DNA of 64,000 bases. Origin: Cupriavidus basilensis (lineage in GTDB: Bacteria > Pseudomonadota > Gammaproteobacteria > Burkholderiales > Burkholderiaceae). Below, piece after piece: positions 44,507-53,143 of the stretch. The stretch spans positions 2,294,001 through 2,358,000 of the forward strand of contig NZ_CP062803.1 of NCBI RefSeq assembly GCF_008801925.2, in the 5' to 3' direction. Position 1 is the stretch's first letter; each line of letters starts with the position of its first letter. A program made the position numbers and the translations under genes. Below the pieces are notes generated by a model. The model was not told the DNA's origin and made no database searches. It saw only the letters and a list, made by a program, of their open reading frames with translations.

Positions 44507-45826
44507 ATGAAGAAGGGTTTTTATACCATCATGGCCGCGCAGTTCTTCTCATCGCTGGCCGACAATGCGCTCCTCATCGCCGCTATCGCCCTTCTGACCG
44601 AGCTGCACTCCCCACAGTGGATGACTCCGCTGCTCAAGTTGTTCTTCGTGCTGTCCTACGTCGTGCTGGCTGCCTTCGTGGGCGCCTTCGCCGACTCGAT
44701 GCCCAAGGGCAAGGTGATGTTCATCACCAACACCATCAAGATTGCCGGGTGCGCCATCATGATGTTCGGGTTGCACCCGCTGCTGGCCTACGGCATCGTC
44801 GGGTTCGGCGCAGCGGCGTACTCGCCCGCCAAGTACGGCATCCTCACCGAGCTGCTGCCGCCCGAGAAACTGGTCGCCGCCAATGGCTGGATCGAAGGCC
44901 TGACGGTGTGCTCGATCATCCTGGGCACCGTGGTCGGCGGGGCACTGATCTCGGTGCACATCTCGCAACTTCTGCTCGGCATCGACGTTCCCTACGTCAA
45001 CACCGGCATCAACACCCCGGCCGAGGCGGCCATGGTGGTGATCATGCTGTTCTATGTGATCGCAGCCGTATTCAACCTGTTCATCCCCGAGACGGGCGCC
45101 CGCTACCCGCAGCAGGAAAAGAACCCGATCAAGCTGATCGCCGAGTTCGCTGATTGCTTTACCGCCCTGTGGCGCGACAAGCTCGGCCAGATCTCGCTGG
45201 CCGTGACCACGCTGTTCTGGGGTGCCGGCGCCACCCTGCAGTTCATCGTGCTGAAATGGGCGGAAAAATCGCTCGGCCTGAACCTGTCGCAAGGCGCCCT
45301 GCTGCAAGCGGTGGTGGCGGTGGGCGTGGCGGTAGGCGCGATCATGGCGGCCATGCGCATCCCCTTGCGCAAGTCGCTGTCGGTGCTGCCGTTTGGCGTG
45401 GCGATGGGCGTGGTGGTGATGCTGATGGCCTTCTACACCAAGAACAGCCTGCCGGAGATTTCGCTGGACGTGCTCGGCATGCACATGCCGCTGTACATGG
45501 CAATCGCCTACGTCTTCCTGATGCTGGTGGGTGGCATGTCCGGGTACTTCGTGGTGCCGATGAACGCGCTGCTGCAACACCGCGGGCACGTCCTGCTGTC
45601 GGCCGGCCATTCGATCGCCGTGCAGAACTTCAACGAGAACGTCTCGGTGCTGCTGATGCTGTGCCTGTACGCGCTGCTGATCAAGCTCAATGTGCCGATC
45701 GGCATTGTCATCGTGGCCTTCGGCATCTTCGTGTGCGCCACCATGCTGCTGGTGATGCGCCAGCACCGCTACAACGTGCGCAACTTCAATTCGCTCGCCA
45801 TGATCGGCGAGGACAAGCACCACTAA
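44507..45826 (+). CDS. lplT: Lysophospholipid transporter LplT
   Basis: Major-facilitator flippase moving lysophosphatidylethanolamine from the outer to the inner leaflet of the inner membrane for reacylation. 439 residues with about twelve transmembrane segments. Family signatures: AAQFFSSLADNALL at the start and GFGAAAYSPAKYGILTELLP (about 95-114). In E. coli lplT forms an operon with aas; no acyltransferase follows here. ATG 44507 is preferred to upstream in-frame starts because GGAGATAG precedes it and it aligns with the family start of the first helix. Confidence 0.92.
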   Translation: MKKGFYTIMAAQFFSSLADNALLIAAIALLTELHSPQWMTPLLKLFFVLSYVVLAAFVGAFADSMPKGKVMFITNTIKIAGCAIMMFGLHPLLAYGIVGFGAAAYSPAKYGILTELLPPEKLVAANGWIEGLTVCSIILGTVVGGALISVHISQLLLGIDVPYVNTGINTPAEAAMVVIMLFYVIAAVFNLFIPETGARYPQQEKNPIKLIAEFADCFTALWRDKLGQISLAVTTLFWGAGATLQFIVLKWAEKSLGLNLSQGALLQAVVAVGVAVGAIMAAMRIPLRKSLSVLPFGVAMGVVVMLMAFYTKNSLPEISLDVLGMHMPLYMAIAYVFLMLVGGMSGYFVVPMNALLQHRGHVLLSAGHSIAVQNFNENVSVLLMLCLYALLIKLNVPIGIVIVAFGIFVCATMLLVMRQHRYNVRNFNSLAMIGEDKHH

Positions 45827-45850
45827 ACACCGCTTGCGCCGCGGGCCGGT

Positions 45851-47017
45851 TCAGCCCACCGGCCTGGCGATGCGCTCACGCGCCCGCTCCTCCCATCCCG
45901 GCGGCACCACAAAGCCGCGGGTACGCTCGCGCCACACGCCGGGCTGCCCCGCCGGCTCTACCTCGCACAGCATCACCGGCGCTTCCCGGCGCCAGTTCTT
46001 CTCGTGATGCGTCTCCGCAAAACGCAGCGCCAGGGCCTCATGAATCGCCTCGGCGGTTTCCGTGTGCGCTTGCGGCACCCTGGCCGGCGCCATCCAAGCC
46101 GAGCGCGGCAGCCGGTACCAGCGCGAGCCTTCGCGCTTGACGGCCCAGGCCAGCCAGTCCGGCAAGGTGGACCACCATCCATGCAGGTGATCCGGCGCGA
46201 TGCCCAGGCTGCCGATGGACTGCGGCACCACGCCATCCCGGTAGAACAGCCAGCCGAGCAGGTAGACCTCGCTGCGGTCGACAGGGCGGCCTAGCAGCGC
46301 CAGGGCCTCGGGGGTACGTGACAGCGGCAGTTGCCTGCGCACAATATGATCCAGCTTGTCGCCCAGGCGGTCCACCAGGTTGGGGCCGACGAAGCAATGG
46401 CGGTCCAGCATGGCAGCGCCGGGCCCGCCGCCGCGCGGCGCGCCGTGCGTCGCAGGCTCGACCAGCAGGTAGAACTTGGCCGCCATCTCCCAGTGCACGA
46501 TGGCACCGCTGGCCACGTCGCGCCAGACAAAATCGAGCTCGCCCAGCGTTTGCACGCCATGTGCGCCGGCACGGCGCACCGGCAGGTTCGCCGCCAGCAG
46601 CTCCAGCCCCTCGGCGTGTTCCAGCGTGAATTGCAGCAGGCGCTCGGCATGTCGGCCCAGCCGCAGGCTGGGCGCGGGCGACGGGCCGCGCACGCGTTGC
46701 TGCTCCAGGCCCGCGGCAAGTTCGGCAATGGTGGGGGGCAGCGCGGCGGGGTCGGCAGCAGGCAGCCAACGCTGCCAGGCGGCCAGCGCCCCTTCTGGCC
46801 AGCGCGCGAGCGCCGCTGGCGAATGCCCGGGGGCGTTGCCATTGATGATGGCGTTGCCTGCGTCGTCCGTCGGCAGGAATGCCAGCAGCGGAGGCGACAG
46901 CGAGCACCAGGCGAGCTCGCGCAGGCGCTGCGAGACGGCATGGCGCCAGAGCGGCGCCATCTCGATGGCGCCGCCGGGGCTCAGCGCGAACTCAGGCCTT
47001 GGCTCCCGCACGGGCAT
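45851..47017 (-). CDS. DUF1853 family protein
   Basis: 388 residues, function unknown. The body shows a conserved LGELDFVWRD...HWEMAAKFYLL segment, reminiscent of PD-(D/E)xK nuclease cores (Glu-Asp followed by Glu-x-Lys), and FVGPNLVDRLGDKLDHI. The nuclease reading is an inference from that pattern only. The start is uncertain: ATG 47015-47017 has GAGG 5 nt upstream but overlaps the glycosylase gene by 26 bp; ATG 46958-46960 would start after it. Last gene of the tsaB-rimI-glycosylase run, ending convergent with lplT. Confidence 0.8.
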   Translation of the reverse strand: MPVREPRPEFALSPGGAIEMAPLWRHAVSQRLRELAWCSLSPPLLAFLPTDDAGNAIINGNAPGHSPAALARWPEGALAAWQRWLPAADPAALPPTIAELAAGLEQQRVRGPSPAPSLRLGRHAERLLQFTLEHAEGLELLAANLPVRRAGAHGVQTLGELDFVWRDVASGAIVHWEMAAKFYLLVEPATHGAPRGGGPGAAMLDRHCFVGPNLVDRLGDKLDHIVRRQLPLSRTPEALALLGRPVDRSEVYLLGWLFYRDGVVPQSIGSLGIAPDHLHGWWSTLPDWLAWAVKREGSRWYRLPRSAWMAPARVPQAHTETAEAIHEALALRFAETHHEKNWRREAPVMLCEVEPAGQPGVWRERTRGFVVPPGWEERARERIARPVG

Positions 47018-47939
47018 GTACCTCGCGGGCCAGGCACAGGTCTTCCCAGGCACGCGCCTTGTCGGACAAGGTGCGCAACAGGTAGGCCGGGTGGTAGGTC
47101 ACCACCACCGGAATGCCTTCGTAGCTATGGACGGCGCCACGCAGCTTACCGATCGGCGTGGTGGTGCGCAGCAGGGACTGGGCGGCAAAGCGCCCCAGCA
47201 CCACGATCAGCTTGGGCTGGATCAGCGCGATCTGCCGGCGCAGGTAAGGCTCGCACTGGGCGACCTCCTCCGGCTCGGGATTGCGGTTGCCGGGCGGGCG
47301 GCACTTCAGCACGTTGGCGATAAACACGTTGCGCCCGCGCGCCAGGCCGACTGCCGCCAGCATATTGTCCAGCAGCTTGCCCGCCTGGCCCACGAAGGGC
47401 TCGCCTTGCAGGTCCTCGTTTTCGCCGGGGGCTTCGCCGACCAGCATCCATTCGGCCTGACGGTCGCCCACGCCGAACACGGTCTGGGTGCGGCCATTGC
47501 ACAGCTGGCAATCGGTGCAGCCAGAGACCCGCTGCGCAAGCGCGGCCCAGTCCAGGCGCGCAATCACGGCTTCGCGCGTGCTGGTATCTGCCAGCGCCAG
47601 CGCAGGCTCTGGCGGTATGCGCGCGACGGCGGCTTCGGCCGTGGCCGATACCCCCGCTTCCATCTCGGCTTGTGCCGACCATGCGGAAGGCGCCGCTTCG
47701 GCCCGGGCTTCGGCCTGCGCTGCGTTCACGCCAGCGTCGGCAACAGCGGCGAGCGTCACGGCGGCCTGGGCCGCTTCGCGCAAGGCCTCGCCGTCGTTGA
47801 CGACGGGGTCTTCGGCGCTCAGGTCGGCGAGTCCCGCCATGGCGGATGGCTCGACCGCCTCCGGCAGGGCTGGCGCGCGGCGCAGCACCCATTCATCGGC
47901 AATGCCGAGCACTTCAAGGAACCTGGCGCGGCGGCTCAT
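46992..47939 (-). CDS. Uracil-DNA glycosylase, family 4/5 (Fe-S type)
   Basis: Removes uracil from DNA. 315 residues, about 100 longer than a typical family-4 enzyme because of an Ala/Glu-rich N-terminal extension (about residues 25-120). Core features: SGCTDCQLC (140-147) supplying iron-sulfur Cys ligands, the active-site GEAPGENEDLQGEPFVGQAG, KCRPPGNRNP, a further Cys in QCEPYL, and the late TYHPAYLLR motif. ATG 47937-47939 overlaps the rimI stop (ATGA). The rimI/tsaB linkage is frequent in proteobacteria. Another housekeeping UDG (ung) is not in the window. Confidence 0.9.
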   Translation of the reverse strand: MSRRARFLEVLGIADEWVLRRAPALPEAVEPSAMAGLADLSAEDPVVNDGEALREAAQAAVTLAAVADAGVNAAQAEARAEAAPSAWSAQAEMEAGVSATAEAAVARIPPEPALALADTSTREAVIARLDWAALAQRVSGCTDCQLCNGRTQTVFGVGDRQAEWMLVGEAPGENEDLQGEPFVGQAGKLLDNMLAAVGLARGRNVFIANVLKCRPPGNRNPEPEEVAQCEPYLRRQIALIQPKLIVVLGRFAAQSLLRTTTPIGKLRGAVHSYEGIPVVVTYHPAYLLRTLSDKARAWEDLCLAREVHARAGAKA

Positions 47940-48526
47940 GGCATGGCCTCCGTGGGTGCCCATGCGCGGCGCAGCACTAGCGCATCCTCGCGCGTCTGGC
48001 CGGCTGCGGGGTAATAGCCCTTGCGCCGGCCGATCTCGGCAAAGCCCGCCTGACGGTACAACTCGATGGCGCCCACATTGGAGGGACGCACTTCGAGCAG
48101 CATGGTGTGCAGATGATGCGTGTGCGAGGTAGCCATGGCAGCGGCCAGCAGCAGCCGGCCAAGGCCGCCGCGCTGGCGCGCCGGGTCCACGGTGATATTG
48201 AGCAGGTGCATCTCGTCGACAACCGGCATCAGCACCGTATAGGCGACCAGCACGCCCCCGTTATCCCGCAAGGTCAGGCCGATGTGCCCGGCCTTGACGG
48301 AATTCTCGAAATTGGCACGGGTCCATGGGTGCGTGTAGGCCCGGGCTTCGATCTGCGCCACGGCTTCCACATCCAGCGCCGTCATGCGGCCAATGCTCCA
48401 GCCCGCCGGCGCGCTTGGCATCACCGGCACCTCGGGCCATGCATCGCCAGTGCCGCACGCTGCATGCGCGCCCTGGCCGGGATTGGCCGACCCGGCGTCC
48501 GGTGGCGGGTTGCGCTCCACGCTCAC
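47936..48526 (-). CDS. rimI: Ribosomal protein S18 alanine N-acetyltransferase
   Basis: GNAT enzyme acetylating the N-terminal Ala of S18. Up to 196 residues; the first 40 are low-complexity, and the GNAT domain begins around IGRMTALDVEAVAQIEARAYTHPW, characteristic of RimI. Acetyl-CoA loop QRGGLGRLLL, then LEVRPSNVGAIELYRQAGF. The start given is a GTG overlapping the tsaB stop (GTGA, 48523-48526); an internal ATG nearer the domain is possible. The stop overlaps the glycosylase ATG, so three genes are translationally linked. Confidence 0.9.
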   Translation of the reverse strand: MSVERNPPPDAGSANPGQGAHAACGTGDAWPEVPVMPSAPAGWSIGRMTALDVEAVAQIEARAYTHPWTRANFENSVKAGHIGLTLRDNGGVLVAYTVLMPVVDEMHLLNITVDPARQRGGLGRLLLAAAMATSHTHHLHTMLLEVRPSNVGAIELYRQAGFAEIGRRKGYYPAAGQTREDALVLRRAWAPTEAMP

Positions 48527-49290
48527 GGCTGGTCTCCCGCCGCCAGCGCCGCGCGCTGCGCCGCCACGGCCTGGCGCTCGGCGATGGTCTGGGCCACCTT
48601 GTCGCGCAGATAGATTGGCATGGCATCGGACGGCGCAACGGTCTCATTACGGGCCAGCGCGCGCAAGGCAATCGACACCAGGGCCGGCGCGGCGGGCAAG
48701 GCCTCGGGCACGCTGTGCAGCGCCAGCGCCGTGGCCTTGAGGCGCTCGCCAAACACGGCAGCGGCACTCCCCGCCAGCCAGAACGGCCCCGTGGGCAGGC
48801 TGACGGCCTCCGGCGGGCACACCTGCATGTCGGTCGCCGCCTGCCACGCCTGCGCGGCGCCATCCCAGCGGAACGCGCCTGCGTAGGCTTCGTCCATGCG
48901 GGCATCCAGCGCCACCAGCACGGACACGTCCGGCGGCAGCGCGGGCATCCCTTCCCCGCCCAGGCGCACGCGTTCGGCGCAGGCCATCAGCGAATTGACG
49001 GGAATCACAGGCAGATCGGCGCCAAAGGCCAGGCCCTGCGCCACGCCGCAGGCGGTGCGCAGCCCCGTGAAGGAACCCGGCCCGGCGCCAAAGGCGATGG
49101 CGGCACAGTCCGACAGGGCAATGCCGGCTTCGGCCAGCAACTCGCCGGCGGCCGGCAGCACGCGCGAAGACGAGCGCGGGCCGGTGTGTTCATGACGAAC
49201 CAGGCACTCCAGGGCGCCGCCATCGGCAATGCGCCCGAGCGCGACCGAACACCACTCGGTGGAGGTTTCAACTGCAAGAATCCAGGACAT
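48523..49290 (-). CDS. tsaB: tRNA threonylcarbamoyladenosine modification protein TsaB
   Basis: Partner of TsaD and TsaE in making the t6A37 modification of ANN-decoding tRNAs. 255 residues of the ASKHA fold: ILAVETSTEWCSVAL at the start and the family motif AFGAGPGSFTGLRTACGVAQGLA (about residues 66-88). It lacks the TsaD zinc His pair, as expected for TsaB. First gene of the tsaB-rimI-glycosylase-DUF1853 run and divergent from the acyl-CoA-binding protein gene. Confidence 0.93.
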   Translation of the reverse strand: MSWILAVETSTEWCSVALGRIADGGALECLVRHEHTGPRSSSRVLPAAGELLAEAGIALSDCAAIAFGAGPGSFTGLRTACGVAQGLAFGADLPVIPVNSLMACAERVRLGGEGMPALPPDVSVLVALDARMDEAYAGAFRWDGAAQAWQAATDMQVCPPEAVSLPTGPFWLAGSAAAVFGERLKATALALHSVPEALPAAPALVSIALRALARNETVAPSDAMPIYLRDKVAQTIAERQAVAAQRAALAAGDQP

Positions 49291-49489
49291 GGCGAGATTG
49301 TATCCGCAGCAGCCTCGAAAGCTGAACTAGCGTGCGGTGCGCACGCCGCGCCCGGGGCGAGCCGAACTGAAGCGTTCTTCGGTTTCTTTCGGCTCAAACG
49401 CGCGGTGGCGGGCGCTATCATCGCGGCTACCGGGTTTTTCCCGAACACCGAACCCAGAACGCATCCCCCCATCCAGCCAGGAGAACCCC

Positions 49490-49759
49490 ATGAGCGACCT
49501 GCAGGCACGCTTTGCCCAAGCCCAGATCGACGTCAAGCAACTGACCGAGCGCCCCAGCAACATGACCCTGCTGCGCCTCTACGCGCTGTTCAAGCAAGGC
49601 AGCGAGGGCGACGCCCATGGCGACAAGCCGGGCATGACCGATTTCGTCGGCCGCTACAAGTTTGAAGCCTGGGAAACGCTCAAGGGCACCGCCCAGGAAG
49701 ACGCGCAGGAAAAGTACATCGCGCTGGTGGAAGAACTGCGCAGCGGCGCCACCGCCTGA
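49490..49759 (+). CDS. Acyl-CoA-binding protein
   Basis: 89-residue four-helix protein that binds medium- to long-chain acyl-CoA in the cytoplasm. Characteristic LRLYALFKQGSEGD, the FVGRYKFEAWETLKG segment with the acyl-CoA-contacting Tyr/Lys/Trp, and EKYIALVEEL. Family proteins are 86-90 residues. ATG 49490 has AGGAGA 7 nt upstream. A single gene followed 10 bp later by a strong terminator. Bacterial members are scattered, so its role here in fatty-acid supply is inferred. Confidence 0.95.
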   Translation: MSDLQARFAQAQIDVKQLTERPSNMTLLRLYALFKQGSEGDAHGDKPGMTDFVGRYKFEAWETLKGTAQEDAQEKYIALVEELRSGATA

Positions 49760-49768
49760 AGCCATAGA

Positions 49769-49799
49769 GGTTAGCCGGCTATCAGCCGGCTAACCCTTT
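49769..49799 (+). terminator. Intrinsic terminator after the acyl-CoA-binding protein
   Basis: 12-bp perfect stem (GGTTAGCCGGCT / AGCCGGCTAACC) with a 3-nt loop, then CTTT. It sits between convergent genes and could also act on the leftward exporter transcript. Confidence 0.88.
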
Positions 49800-51274
49800 C
49801 AGGCTTCGGCCTCGGCCAGCGGCCTTGGCCGTATCCGCCAGGCTGCCAGGATGGCGGTGGCGATGACGAGGCCAACCGCCAGGAAGGTCTCGTCGAAGGC
49901 GCGAATGCGCGCGGCCGGGTCGCCGTCGGTACCGAGCACCGCACCTTGGGCCGCCAGCCGCCATTGCAGGCCGACGCCGGCCAGGCTTACCCCGATCGCA
50001 CCACCCAGCTGCCGGATGAAGTTGATGCAACTGGAACCCTGCGCAATCAGCGAATAATCCACGCCCCGCATCGAGCCCAGCGTCAGCGACGGCAGGATGC
50101 AGCCCAGCCCGATCCGCCCCAGCACCGCAAACCCCACCAGCAGCAAGTAAGGCGTGGCCTGGGACCCCATCGCCATCAGCAGGAACGAAGCCGACAGCAG
50201 CGCAAGACCGAACGACACCTGCAGATGTGGCGGGACGCGATGGGTCAGCCGCCCCGCCGCGGCAATGGTCAGGGCCAGCGCGATGCCGGCCGGCAGCAGC
50301 ACCAGCCCGGCGCGCGACGGCGTATAGGCCAGCGCCATCTGCATGTAGACGGGCAGCAGGTAGGTCGATCCGAACAGCCCCGCGCCGTAGATGAAGGCCA
50401 CCACCGCCCCGGCCGAAAACTGCCGGTAGCTGTACAGGCGCATGTTCATCAGCGGGTTCTCCGCGCGCAACTGCCACAGCACAAACACCACCAGCATCAG
50501 CACGCCAAAGCCCGCCAGCGCCATACCGGCGGGCACGCTCTCGCGCATCTGCACCAGCCCGTTGAGCAGGCTCACGGTGGCAATGCCGGCCAGGCCCAGG
50601 CCCTGCCAGTCGAGCGGCTTGCGCTCGCCCATCATGGCCGAGTCCACCGCCATGAAACGGCGCGCCATCCACAGCCCGATCAGCGTCAGCGGCACCACCA
50701 CGAAGAAGATCGAGCGCCAGCCGAAGGCCTCCACCAGGAAGCCGCCCACGCTGGGGCCGAGCGCCGGCGCCAGCACCACGCCAAAGCCGAACATGCTGAT
50801 CGCCTTGCCCTGCTCGCGCTCCTCGAACACCCGCAGGATCAGGATGTTGGGCAGCGGCTGCAGGATCCCCGCCGCAATGCCCTCGGCCACCCGCATGGCG
50901 ATCATCACGCCATAGGTGGGCGAGAATCCGCCGACCAGCCCGCCCATGCCCAGCAGCAGCAAGCTGCCAATGAACGTGCGGCGCAAGCCGTAGCGGTTAA
51001 GCAGCCACGGCGTGAGCAGCATCGACAGCGTCATGGCAATCATGAAGCTGGCCGCCACCCATTGCGCGCTGTCCTGCCCCAGCACGAAATGCCGGCTCAG
51101 GTCGGGAATGGCTACGTTGACGATGGTTGACGACACGATCGACGAGACCGTGCCCAGCATCAGCGTCAGCAGCACCAGCCAGCGCAGCTGGCTGCCATAG
51201 CGTGCCCGCAGCGATTCCCGGGTCGGACCGCCCGGCTGCCTGCCGGCGGCAGGCGACGAGGGCTGCTCGCTCAC
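49799..51274 (-). CDS. DHA2-type MFS multidrug exporter
   Basis: 491-residue inner-membrane proton-coupled exporter of the EmrB/QacA group. About 14 hydrophobic segments; motif VNVAIPDLSRHF and TPWLLNRYGLRRTF (motif A-like loop), and GFGVVLAPALGPSVGG (motif C of antiporters). Substrate unknown. The start is a GTG whose TG overlaps the stop of the upstream SRPBCC gene (GTGA, 51271-51274), so the two are translated together. No membrane-fusion partner (EmrA) is adjacent. Confidence 0.9.
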   Translation of the reverse strand: MSEQPSSPAAGRQPGGPTRESLRARYGSQLRWLVLLTLMLGTVSSIVSSTIVNVAIPDLSRHFVLGQDSAQWVAASFMIAMTLSMLLTPWLLNRYGLRRTFIGSLLLLGMGGLVGGFSPTYGVMIAMRVAEGIAAGILQPLPNILILRVFEEREQGKAISMFGFGVVLAPALGPSVGGFLVEAFGWRSIFFVVVPLTLIGLWMARRFMAVDSAMMGERKPLDWQGLGLAGIATVSLLNGLVQMRESVPAGMALAGFGVLMLVVFVLWQLRAENPLMNMRLYSYRQFSAGAVVAFIYGAGLFGSTYLLPVYMQMALAYTPSRAGLVLLPAGIALALTIAAAGRLTHRVPPHLQVSFGLALLSASFLLMAMGSQATPYLLLVGFAVLGRIGLGCILPSLTLGSMRGVDYSLIAQGSSCINFIRQLGGAIGVSLAGVGLQWRLAAQGAVLGTDGDPAARIRAFDETFLAVGLVIATAILAAWRIRPRPLAEAEA

Positions 51275-51741
51275 CCCAGCCGTCCGAGGGCGGCCAGTTC
51301 GCGGATCTTGCGCACGGTGTCGAGGTCGGCCTCGTGATAGGCCGACTTGACGATTTCGGCGAAACGATCGTCGCCGCTGTCGTCCACCGCGGGCATGGTG
51401 GTTTCGTAGACAAAGCGCAGCAGCAAGGCGCCCGGGCCCGGCGTCTCGATCGCCATGGTCAGGGTGCCGCCAGCGTGCTCGTCGGTGGGGGCGGTTTCAT
51501 AGCGCACGACGCGGCGCGGCTCGAAGACGACGCGGTCGCGAATCGTGGCCTTGCCGAAATGCAGCTTGCGCTCGACCCAGTTGTCGCCGCGCTCCACGAT
51601 CTCCGCGCGGTCCAGCCCCATGACAAACAGCTCGGGCTCGGCACTGCGCAGCACCAGCCCTTGCCAGAGCTGCTCCGGCGTGAGCGTGTCCAACTGGATA
51701 TTTTGTGGATCGTTGATCTCCACCAGGTGCTCGAAACGCAA
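51271..51741 (-). CDS. SRPBCC-fold protein (DUF1857-like)
   Basis: 156 residues; START/Bet v1-like ligand-binding fold predicted from the N-terminal FEHLVEIND, the TPEQLWQGLVLR helix, and the long C-terminal helix FAEIVKSAYHEADLDTVRKIREL. Enzymatic role unknown; some relatives are cyclases or lipid carriers. The start is TTG at 51739-51741: GGGAGAG lies 5 nt upstream and no ATG fits. Coupled to the exporter gene, suggesting ligand binding linked to efflux. Confidence 0.8.
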   Translation of the reverse strand: MRFEHLVEINDPQNIQLDTLTPEQLWQGLVLRSAEPELFVMGLDRAEIVERGDNWVERKLHFGKATIRDRVVFEPRRVVRYETAPTDEHAGGTLTMAIETPGPGALLLRFVYETTMPAVDDSGDDRFAEIVKSAYHEADLDTVRKIRELAALGRLG

Positions 51742-51822
51742 CTTAACTCTCCCGATCTATAGTTAGCCGATATTATGAAGGTCTGTGCCAAGGTCCGCAG
51801 CAAAACTTCCCGGAGCCCACCC

Positions 51823-52539
51823 ATGAGCGCCCTGCCGTCTCCCGACACACGAACCGATGTCCTTGGCGCCATCGATCCGCTGCAGGTACTGGTCTACGCC
51901 GACTCGCTCTCGTGGGGCATCGTGCCAGGCACGCGGCAGCGCCTGCCCTGGCCGGTGCGCTGGCCCGGCCGGCTGGAGCTTGCCCTGAACGGTGCCAAGG
52001 CCGGCGGCCAGCGCCCCGTGCGGATACTGGAAGACTGCCTCAACGGCCGCCGCACGGTCTGGGACGATCCCTTCAAGCCGGGCCGCAACGGCATCCAGGG
52101 CCTGGCGCAGCGCATGGAGATGCACGCGCCACTGGCGCTGGTGATCCTGATGCTCGGCAGCAACGATTTCCAGTCCATGCACCCGCATCACGCCTGGCAC
52201 GCCGCGCAAGGCATCGGCGCCCTGCTCGACACCATCCGCGGCGCACCCATCGAGCCCGGCATGCCCGTGCCGCCGGTGCTGGTGCTGGTGCCCCCACCCA
52301 TCACCACGCCGCGCGGGCCGCTGGCGCCGAAGTTTGCCGGCGGCGAGCACAAATGCGTGGGGCTGGCGCAAGCCTTCCAGGAAGTCTGCCGCGCGCGCGG
52401 CTGCGATTGTTTCGACACCGGCACGGTCATCCATAGCAGCGAAGTCGACGGCGTGCACCTGGACGCCGCCGACCACATCGCGCTGGGCGATGCGCTGGCA
52501 CCCGTGGTCGATGCCCTGCTGGCGCCGATGCGCGCCTGA
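51823..52539 (+). CDS. SGNH/GDSL-family hydrolase
   Basis: 238-residue esterase or lipase-like enzyme, probably cytoplasmic as no signal peptide is seen. Block I is YADSLSWG with nucleophile Ser28; the usual Gly of GDS is replaced by Ala. Block III is LGSNDF with Asn114, and the catalytic Asp/His pair is in DGVHLDAADH near the C-terminus. It resembles arylesterases of the TesA superfamily. ATG 51823 has GGAG about 10 nt upstream; an earlier in-frame ATG at 51775 is less likely. Divergent from the SRPBCC-exporter pair. Confidence 0.85.
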   Translation: MSALPSPDTRTDVLGAIDPLQVLVYADSLSWGIVPGTRQRLPWPVRWPGRLELALNGAKAGGQRPVRILEDCLNGRRTVWDDPFKPGRNGIQGLAQRMEMHAPLALVILMLGSNDFQSMHPHHAWHAAQGIGALLDTIRGAPIEPGMPVPPVLVLVPPPITTPRGPLAPKFAGGEHKCVGLAQAFQEVCRARGCDCFDTGTVIHSSEVDGVHLDAADHIALGDALAPVVDALLAPMRA

Positions 52540-52597
52540 AGTCCTCCGCCCTCCCGGGGCCGCTCTCAGCCTTGCGCGTCACAGGCGCCGAGTAGAA

Positions 52598-52624
52598 CAC
52601 TCCTGACAGTACGTGTCAGGAGTG
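52598..52624. promoter_or_regulatory. Perfect 11-bp inverted repeat upstream of the VOC gene
   Basis: CACTCCTGACA, 5-nt spacer GTACG, then TGTCAGGAGTG. No T-run follows, and it lies about 75 bp before the VOC start and about 60 bp after the hydrolase stop. The shape suits a TetR- or MarR-type operator for the monooxygenase cluster, though a terminator without T-run cannot be excluded. Confidence 0.55.
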
Positions 52625-52699
52625 CCGGCGCACAATCCTGGTCTTCGGGCGACGTGCTTCCATGCAGGCCGCGCCCCCAATTCCAAGCAGGAGACCGCG

Positions 52700-53143
52700 A
52701 TGCAATTGCTGATCAATATCGACGTCGACGACCTCGCGCACGGCATCGGCTTCTACCAGCAGGGCCTTGGCCTGCGCCTGGCGCGCAAGCTGTTCAACGG
52801 CGCCGTGGCGGAAATGCTGGGCGGCGGCGCGCCGATCTACCTGCTGGCCAAGGCGCCGGGCACCAGGCCCAGCACGCGCGCCGACGGCCGGCATGACGAT
52901 CGCCGGCACTGGACACCGGCGCATCTCGATTTCGTGGTGGCGGACCTGGAAAGCGCCGTGGAGCGTGCGCTGGAAGCCGGCGCCGAGCTGGAGGACTGGC
53001 CGCAGGATTTCGCCTGGGGGCGGCAGGCGATGCTGTCCGACCCTTTTGGCCATAGGCTCTGCTTTATCGAGTGGAAGGGTGGGGCTTACAGCGCCACCGA
53101 AAGGGGAAAGGAAACCAGGGAGCCTGCGTTGCAGGATTTATAG
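52700..53143 (+). CDS. VOC-family protein (glyoxalase/dioxygenase fold)
   Basis: 147 residues. A vicinal-oxygen-chelate fold with the paired beta-alpha-beta units (LLINIDVDDLAHGIGFYQQGLGLRL and HLDFVVADLESAVERALEAGAEL) and the C-terminal DPFGHRLCFIEWK. Possible metal ligands are a His in the second unit and the final Glu. Similar proteins include glyoxalase I, extradiol dioxygenases and antibiotic-binding proteins; which applies here is unknown. AGGAGA lies 6 nt before the ATG. 108 bp before the first flavin oxidoreductase, same direction. Confidence 0.85.
   Translation: MQLLINIDVDDLAHGIGFYQQGLGLRLARKLFNGAVAEMLGGGAPIYLLAKAPGTRPSTRADGRHDDRRHWTPAHLDFVVADLESAVERALEAGAELEDWPQDFAWGRQAMLSDPFGHRLCFIEWKGGAYSATERGKETREPALQDL

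Noticed and set aside
52598..52624. Intrinsic terminator of the SGNH hydrolase gene
   Set aside because: The stem is strong, but no T-run follows on either strand; kept instead as an operator candidate.
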